DNA of 64,000 nucleotides from Hippophae tibetana. Taxonomy: Eukaryota; Streptophyta; Magnoliopsida; Rosales; Elaeagnaceae. The notes under the pieces were generated by a model. That model made no database searches and was not told where the DNA came from. It saw only the letters and a program-made list of their open reading frames with translations. Each line of letters starts with the position of its first letter. Position 1 is the first letter of the stretch. A program made the position numbers and the translations under genes. Shown here piece by piece: positions 58,901-64,000 of the stretch. Where the stretch lies: positions 29,142,001 through 29,206,000 of the forward strand of contig CM072806.1 in NCBI GenBank assembly GCA_037013495.1, given 5' to 3'.

Positions 58901-59414
58901 TTATTAAACAATTCAAATTAAATTATGAATATTAAATATTAATATAACTCTATCATAATCTCTTTATTTTTTTCCTGTGTATAACAAAAAGAGGGGAAAT
59001 GGAAAAGTAGTATTAATTACCTGTATTTGAGATTTTCACCAAGGACAACCTTGAAGAAAGATGTGGGTAGTTCATAATGTTGAATTTTTGGCTGATCTGT
59101 CTTTATAGCCATAGGCATTTCCTCGAGAGCTGTTCAATGTACAGTGATATTTAAAAAATAAACTAGTATTTGTCATAATTTATAAAAGAGAAAGATAGAA
59201 TGAAGAGGTTTAATTAGTTACAATGTACGAATTGGAGTAGATGAGAAAGTTGGAGCTGAGAAGAAGGTAGGTAGCCGGAACGAAGCCTACTGGCTAAGAG
59301 CAAACGAGTGAGCCTCCTTATAACAATATCAGGTAGCAAATTTCTCTCTAGTGAACCCAAAACTATCTTCGCGGTAGCATCGAAAGGTGCCTGCAGTATC
59401 CCTCTCTTATCCAT
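49922..59414 (-). CDS. Coclaurine N-methyltransferase-like / cyclopropane-fatty-acid-synthase-family methyltransferase
   Basis: Eight exons, read right to left: 59414-59222, 59129-59021, 58692-58468, 52536-52437, 52207-52097, 51999-51916, 51781-51723 and 50114-49922. They join to 1074 nt (357 aa plus stop), the normal family length, with GT..AG introns. SAM-binding motif I is LDIGCGWGS at 136-144, followed by [11 protein letters not shown]. Further on are [35 protein letters not shown] and the C-terminus [15 protein letters not shown]. The product transfers methyl from SAM. In benzylisoquinoline-producing plants relatives N-methylate coclaurine, but in most plants the substrate of this At4g33110/33120-like branch is unknown, so the exact reaction is not inferred. 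No signal peptide is evident; probably cytosolic. Intron 3 holds a 4.3-kb retrotransposon in the same orientation. Confidence 0.92.
50115..51722. other. Intron 7 of the methyltransferase gene
   Basis: About 1.6 kb of AT-rich sequence. A direct repeat, AATGAAAATCTCTTTAAAAG, occurs at about 51285 and 51335. No gene or bounded element was seen. Confidence 0.6.
52537..53655. other. Left part of intron 3 of the methyltransferase gene
   Basis: No gene was seen. The stretch from about 53150 to 53400 is less AT-rich and looks promoter- or LTR-like (AATATAAGGCCTATAAACAT, then a pyrimidine-rich run). No second copy or primer-binding site was found to confirm a solo LTR. Confidence 0.4.
53661..53855 (-). 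repeat. Truncated 3' LTR of the intron-3 chromovirus
   Basis: It aligns with 57566-57765 (TGTTACGTGCC, GAGCTCTCGCTCGACCT, GAAGAAGCTCTC, AACCTTCC). The match stops at AAACAAACATCTACTT, where pol sequence takes over. About 190 bp of LTR are missing. Confidence 0.85.
53856..57480 (-). pseudogene. gag-pol of the intron-3 chromovirus
   Basis: Read leftward: gag to about 56800; a zinc knuckle with [14 protein letters not shown] near 56750; protease at 56717-56400 with [11 protein letters not shown], where D-T-R replaces D-T-G; RT in broken frames; RNase H at 55483-55118 with a [19 protein letters not shown] word and [13 protein letters not shown]; integrase from about 54800 with MEVSIDFIID-like and [12 protein letters not shown] words in shifted frames; and a tail with [16 protein letters not shown], after which the chromodomain is missing. 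The Reina/Tekay group is likely from the RNase H wording. Not translatable as a whole. Confidence 0.8.
57566..57955 (-). repeat. 5' LTR of the intron-3 chromovirus
   Basis: About 390 bp. It begins TGTTACGTGCCC and ends GGCACGTAATA on the plus strand, and the primer-binding site lies just inside. The terminal TA where CA is expected on the minus-strand start is one transition away from the canonical end. Confidence 0.85.
57961..58467. other. Right part of intron 3 of the methyltransferase gene
   Basis: AT-rich intron sequence with a long T run at 58080-58100. No gene seen. Confidence 0.6.
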
Positions 59415-61540
59415 CGTTCAAATTTTGCTCTCAGTTCCTCTCTCGACGGCCACGTTACTTATCAGTATCACACAGGGCCGAACGTTGTGATCCACAACTT
59501 TGTAGACATTTATTTCTCATATAATATAACTGTAAAATTACTATTAATTTCCTAGTAAATAATTAATTGTATATTTTATAGTAGGTAAAGATTTAATATT
59601 ATTTCCATAATGTTCTTGGTTAGAATCTCCGCCCCCATTATATGTTAAGAAATAGAGTTAATTGTATCTTTTTTACTTTATTAAAAAGCGTATATTTGTA
59701 AATTTATATTAATTTTTCCGCACGTGCAAAGCATATACCGCCTTTATCTACGCACTTGAATGCATAATGAAAAATGATTTAATACAATTAACAATAAAAT
59801 AAAATAAAAAGTGTTTTTAATATCTATAAGGTGGTGTTTATAACATAAAAGAGATTATTTTATAAATGAATATGCATTAGTTTTATAAAAGCTATTTTTT
59901 AAACCACTTTTATTAAAAGCATTATACATATATATCTTTTTTACTACATTAATATGTCTAGTAGGTTTAGAGAAAAAAAAATTGTTAATATGTAGTAGTT
60001 TTGAGAGTTGGACAATTATGTCAATAAGAGATTTTTATTATTAATAACCATTGGTATTGATTATGTGAACATCAAACAAAATTAGTTGAGAGATTCTTAT
60101 GTTGACTATGTTTGCAAATTTTCAATCCCGATTAAAGAATTATATTGAAGTCAATGTTGCCATTTACCAATTCAACCATTCTAAATTTTTATAAAAAAAA
60201 CATTAAAATTCAAAGAATCATGCATATTGCGATGGTGAATAATGTAGGTTATGATGCCCGTTAATTTCTCAATTAAGATCCTGTTTCTCTTCCTCATTTC
60301 ACAGTGTATTCCAACCTATAAATACTTCAAACCTCTCCCCCGTGTAAATATGATCCCTCAATTTTCATTTCTCTCTCTATTAGTTTTAGTTTTTAGTTTT
60401 AAAGTTTTTCTCTCAATTTTGAGAGTGATTTTTTTTTAATTTATATAATAGTAATTTTTAATTCAATAAACAATTTTAACAAATCTGTTTGGAGGTTTCT
60501 ATTTTTTCAAATACAAATCAGTATTGAAATTCTATATATTGAATATACAATTGAGGTATTAGTTTTAATTGTGTTCTTTTATTTTCAGAATTAAGTTTAT
60601 GTACTCTTTTAATGTTATGTTTAATTTGTTGATCATGTTTAATTTGTTGATCATTTATTAAATTAAGCATGTCTAGTTAAAAATACTATGAGATATTAGT
60701 AATGTTGTTATGTTTGTGAAATATTAAAATAGGTAAATATTTTTATAAAATGAATTAAGTTTTGTTTCTTCGTTCAAGATTTATACAAAGTTTGTTACAA
60801 AAATATATATTGACAAAATATTTTTGGTAATAAACTTAAAATATGAAAATTAGATTTAAGATTTGATTATTTATATCTGATTTAGAGTCAATACTCTAAG
60901 ATTTTATATTTGATTATTTGGATATGAGATATACTTTATTTTAAAGATTTTTAAAATAATTACTATTTGAAAATATATTGACAACATATGTTTTGTAATA
61001 AATTTTAAAATTTGGAAGTTAATTCTCAAATACATCAATCTTAAATCCAATTTTGATATTTTGAATGAGAGTTTTAAATTGATAGCTTCGTTAAAAGCAT
61101 CAATTAAATGATTTGTTAATTCCTTGAAAATAAAGCATATAATCACTATCAATTACTAATATCCGTCACAATATTTTAATTGATATTGATTAACAATAAA
61201 ATTTATCACAGCAAAAAGACTTTTTCATACCAAAAAAATGAAAGAATCAATAATCTAATTATTATTCAATAACCTAATTAATATTGAGCAATCATAATTA
61301 ACGAATTAATATATCACATAAATTCTCCATTAAATGACTAAATGTTTATCTACCTAATACTTGTTAAATCAAAATTATCTTTTAATTTTATGTCATTAGA
61401 ATAATTTTTTCAAAACTCAAACAATTGTGACATGATGTTTAGGCTTATTTTTCCTTTTTAAGAATTTTGTTGAATTATTTAAAAACCACGCGATTCCCCT
61501 CGCATTGAATGTATACTTATTATCTTTATAAAGTGTTTTG
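59415..61540. other. Upstream flank of the methyltransferase gene, no gene seen
   Basis: The promoter of the minus-strand methyltransferase must lie in the first few hundred bases. I do not see a convincing TATA box at a fixed distance. Beyond that the sequence is AT-rich. An 18-bp word, ATGTTTAATTTGTTGATC, is directly repeated at about 60624 and 60642. No coding frame of known type was seen. Confidence 0.5.
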
Positions 61541-61579
61541 TACACTTACGAGCTATTTATAAAATATAAAATTTATGCA

Positions 61580-63165
61580 TCAAGTTTTTCACGTCGTTGT
61601 TGGGATGATATTAGCAATAAAAACTCGATAATTTTGATTATTAAGTTTTGATGCCACTGTCGAGTAGGAATAGCGTTTTAAATTTTTATCATCAAAAATC
61701 TTTAAAAAAATTGTGTTGTAAGTATTTGTAATTTTTATTTTTATTTTTTAAAAAAATTTTAAAATAAAAATCTAAAAATTAATGTCTCATTTATTAGTTG
61801 ACTTTTTAAAAAAATGTCAAAACATAAATTTTAAAAAGTTTTTAAAAACTTTTAATTATGAAAAAAATCTAAAGAAATCTTTAAAATAAATAAACATATA
61901 TACGTGTTATTAATTGACTTTAGATATTTAAATAATAAATCTAGGTTATTAATTGACTAAAGTATTTTCAATGAAAAAAATATATATTAGCTAATTAATT
62001 TAGTTGACTTTAGAATTAATTAATTAATTAATTTTAAAAAAAATCATTTTAATAATTTCGTTAATTTTAACTTAATTTAATTTTTGTATGTTATTTATTT
62101 ATTTTTATTTATATGCTAATTTTAATTTATTTTCTTTTCTTGTATATCGATTGTACTTTATTTTTATTCTTGTTAACCATTTTTTAACTATTTCTTTGTT
62201 CTAGCTTGTATAGTACACTTTATTAACTTTTTGTATTTAACTTATATTATTATTTGTATCATACGTTGTATATTGTTATTATTTATTTAACTTTTATCAT
62301 TTTATAATGAATTATTTGTACAATATTTACATTAACTTATTGTAATGATTTATTTTAATTGTATTATTATATATTAAATTATTTGTATCATATATATATT
62401 GCATTTATATATTTTGTTTTTTTTCTTTTATTTTTATTATTTCCATTCTTTCCTTTTGTTATTTATTTATTTTATTATTCTTGTTTAGTATTTTTGTTTA
62501 ATTAAAAAACATTGGACTACGATATGGTTTTTGTGCTAGTCGTAGTATTGGGCTATCGAAATAAAAATGGGTTGAAGAAAACTTTTTGTGTCATGGCATG
62601 AAAGTTTTATGTGTCATGGCAAATGATTCCCTGTTTGAATATATTGAGTTCTATTTTTGTTGCAATAAATTTTTAAAATAAAAATCCCAAAATACGTATT
62701 TTAAATTAAACCCATACAATTTTTTTCTTCTTCCCTAACCCCAATCTTCTCCCGCCTTAGACAATACAATCTGAGTTTTGAAAAAAAACAAACAACATAG
62801 AAAACTGAGCTCCAACTTTATTCCAAAGTTATTATGTATTTTTATTTTATTTTATTTTGCTTTTCCTTTTGTTTTTTTTATGTAATTTGTTTTACTTTTT
62901 ACTTTTTATATTTTTATTTTCTGTTTATGTAGACTATATCTATTTCACTTAGAATTAATAAAATTATAACTATTTATTGAGATGTGATGTATAAGAAGTG
63001 TACAACGATCTGTTTGTATGGTTAAAATGTTAAGATGATAGATACATCTAGCTTATCACATCACTACATCATCACATTGAGCAAAAATAAATGGGAAGCT
63101 TTTCTCTTTCTTAATTTACATTTGCTACATTGAGGGCAATGTAGATTCTGGATTGGGTGTAGAAA
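61580..63165 (+). mobile_element. Possible non-autonomous gypsy-like LTR derivative
   Basis: At about 61588 (TTCACGTCGTTGTTGGGATG) and 61648 (TTTTGATGCCACTGTCGAGT), two words resemble diverged TTGGCGCCGTTGCCGGGGA-type primer-binding sites of plant gypsy elements. At 63131-63160 a TTGAGGGCAATGTAGATTCT word resembles the sequence next to the 3' LTR of such elements. Nothing between them codes for protein. The call rests only on these faint resemblances. Confidence 0.25.
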
Positions 63166-64000
63166 AGTTACAATAAATTTAGGTAATTTTAAATTTTTTT
63201 ATTAAACATTTATTTAAATTTATTTGCTTTTTAGTTTATTTATTGATTTAAGGATGGTTATGTTCTTTTTTATAAAAATTCTTGCAAAATTATCATGCTT
63301 TTAGTTCATTTTAAGTAAATAATAGTCTTTATACTGTTAGATTAATTTCTTGAACATATCATAGAGTAATATGATAATTAGTTAGTTTTTATCATAATTT
63401 GTATTTCATGATAACATATTGAAATTATCTAAACTTAAAATTGGTGTTTAGGAATCAAACCTTATGAGTCTGTTTTGAGTCTTTATCATTCCATTATAAA
63501 AAGATACATTTAAATACTCATCTTAATTATTCAAATTGTTAGATGATCTCCATAGGTTTTGCATTAAAGTCTAGGATTTTTACATTTGATAAAATATTAT
63601 ATACTTATTTTTTATTGCTTAAATTGAATGACTTAGGTAGAAATTAAAAGTATATGTCTATTTCATTCATGCATGACTTCCAAAAAAATAGATTTATATA
63701 AATGTATCTAAGCCAATACAAAAAATCTAAATTAGCCACTCATTAAGTCATACAAAATATGTAGAAACTGTACATGGTCCACTTTCTAAAAAAGAGAGAG
63801 AAAAATCAATATTATACACTAAATACTATGACCCAAACAAATCCCTTATAATGTGAGAAATGGATAATACAAAATAAATATAAGAATTGAAGTCATTGTA
63901 TTTTCTTCATCTAAAGGCATATACTTGATATCTTTATTTAATGATTTTCATTGATGCAATAAAATAGTATCTCATTTCTTTATAAATCCTATCATTGGAT
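63166..64000. other. AT-rich end of window, no gene seen
   Basis: No coding frame or bounded repeat was recognised. If the derivative at 61580 is real, part of this could be its 3' LTR. Confidence 0.4.

Noticed and set aside
60251..60439. 62-codon hydrophobic frame starting MMPVNFSIKILFLFLIS, which looks like a signal peptide
   Set aside because: Short, low-complexity, no downstream domain or splice partner; chance in AT-rich DNA.
1..64000. tRNA, rRNA, CRISPR array or bacterial-type operon
   Set aside because: None was seen. The tRNA-like words found are primer-binding sites of LTR elements. The sequence is eukaryotic nuclear DNA.

Overview
This window is nuclear DNA of a flowering plant, most likely a eudicot. 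It is strongly AT-rich. Its genes have many short exons with GT..AG introns, and most of the rest is decayed plant LTR retrotransposon sequence. I cannot name the species.

Three host genes form one conserved block at about 31.6-59.4 kb. (1) APM1-type M1 aminopeptidase, minus strand, 19 exons, 46783 to 31631; the joined exons total 2637 nt (878 aa plus stop). (2) A 96-aa twin-CX9C protein of the TRIAP1/MDM35 family, plus strand, three exons, 47891 to 48791. (3) A coclaurine N-methyltransferase-like SAM-dependent methyltransferase, minus strand, eight exons, 59414 to 49922; the exons total 1074 nt (357 aa plus stop). From memory this matches the Arabidopsis order At4g33090 (APM1), At4g33100, At4g33110/33120. 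APM1 and the CX9C gene diverge from one intergenic region, and that region holds a tandem duplication of the APM1 promoter/5'UTR.

The rest is mobile DNA. 0-2.5 kb: two copies of a CACGTGGC-rich repeat and a minus-strand LTR remnant. 3.1-8.15 kb: a decayed Tat-lineage Ty3/gypsy element. 9.4-12.9 kb: a non-autonomous LTR element with a 'putative plant transposon protein' ORF. 13.4-13.8 and 17.0-18.0 kb: two MULE transposase fragments. 19.2-24.2 kb: a minus-strand Ty1/copia element with both LTRs and, in its leader, an antisense fragment resembling an RPW8-type (NRG1/ADR1-like) NLR gene. 25.2-30.2 kb: a Tork-like Ty1/copia element with a perfect ACAAA target-site duplication, a scrambled interior and a nested hAT-like MITE. 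APM1 intron 9 (8.9 kb) holds Athila and chromovirus fragments with oppositely oriented LTR pieces. A 342-bp TRIM with a perfect CATAT duplication lies just beyond the methyltransferase stop codon. Intron 3 of the methyltransferase gene holds a 4.3-kb chromovirus with a CATTA duplication. The last 4.5 kb is AT-rich, with weak traces of an LTR element.

No rRNA, tRNA, CRISPR array or bacterial-type operon was seen. The most notable observations are the NLR fragment in the copia leader, the APM1 promoter duplication, a stop-free 81-bp APM1 intron that would encode a hydrophobic segment if retained, a stop codon four codons before the apparent ancestral APM1 end, and an internal copia duplication showing that some stops arose by C-to-T and G-to-A changes.
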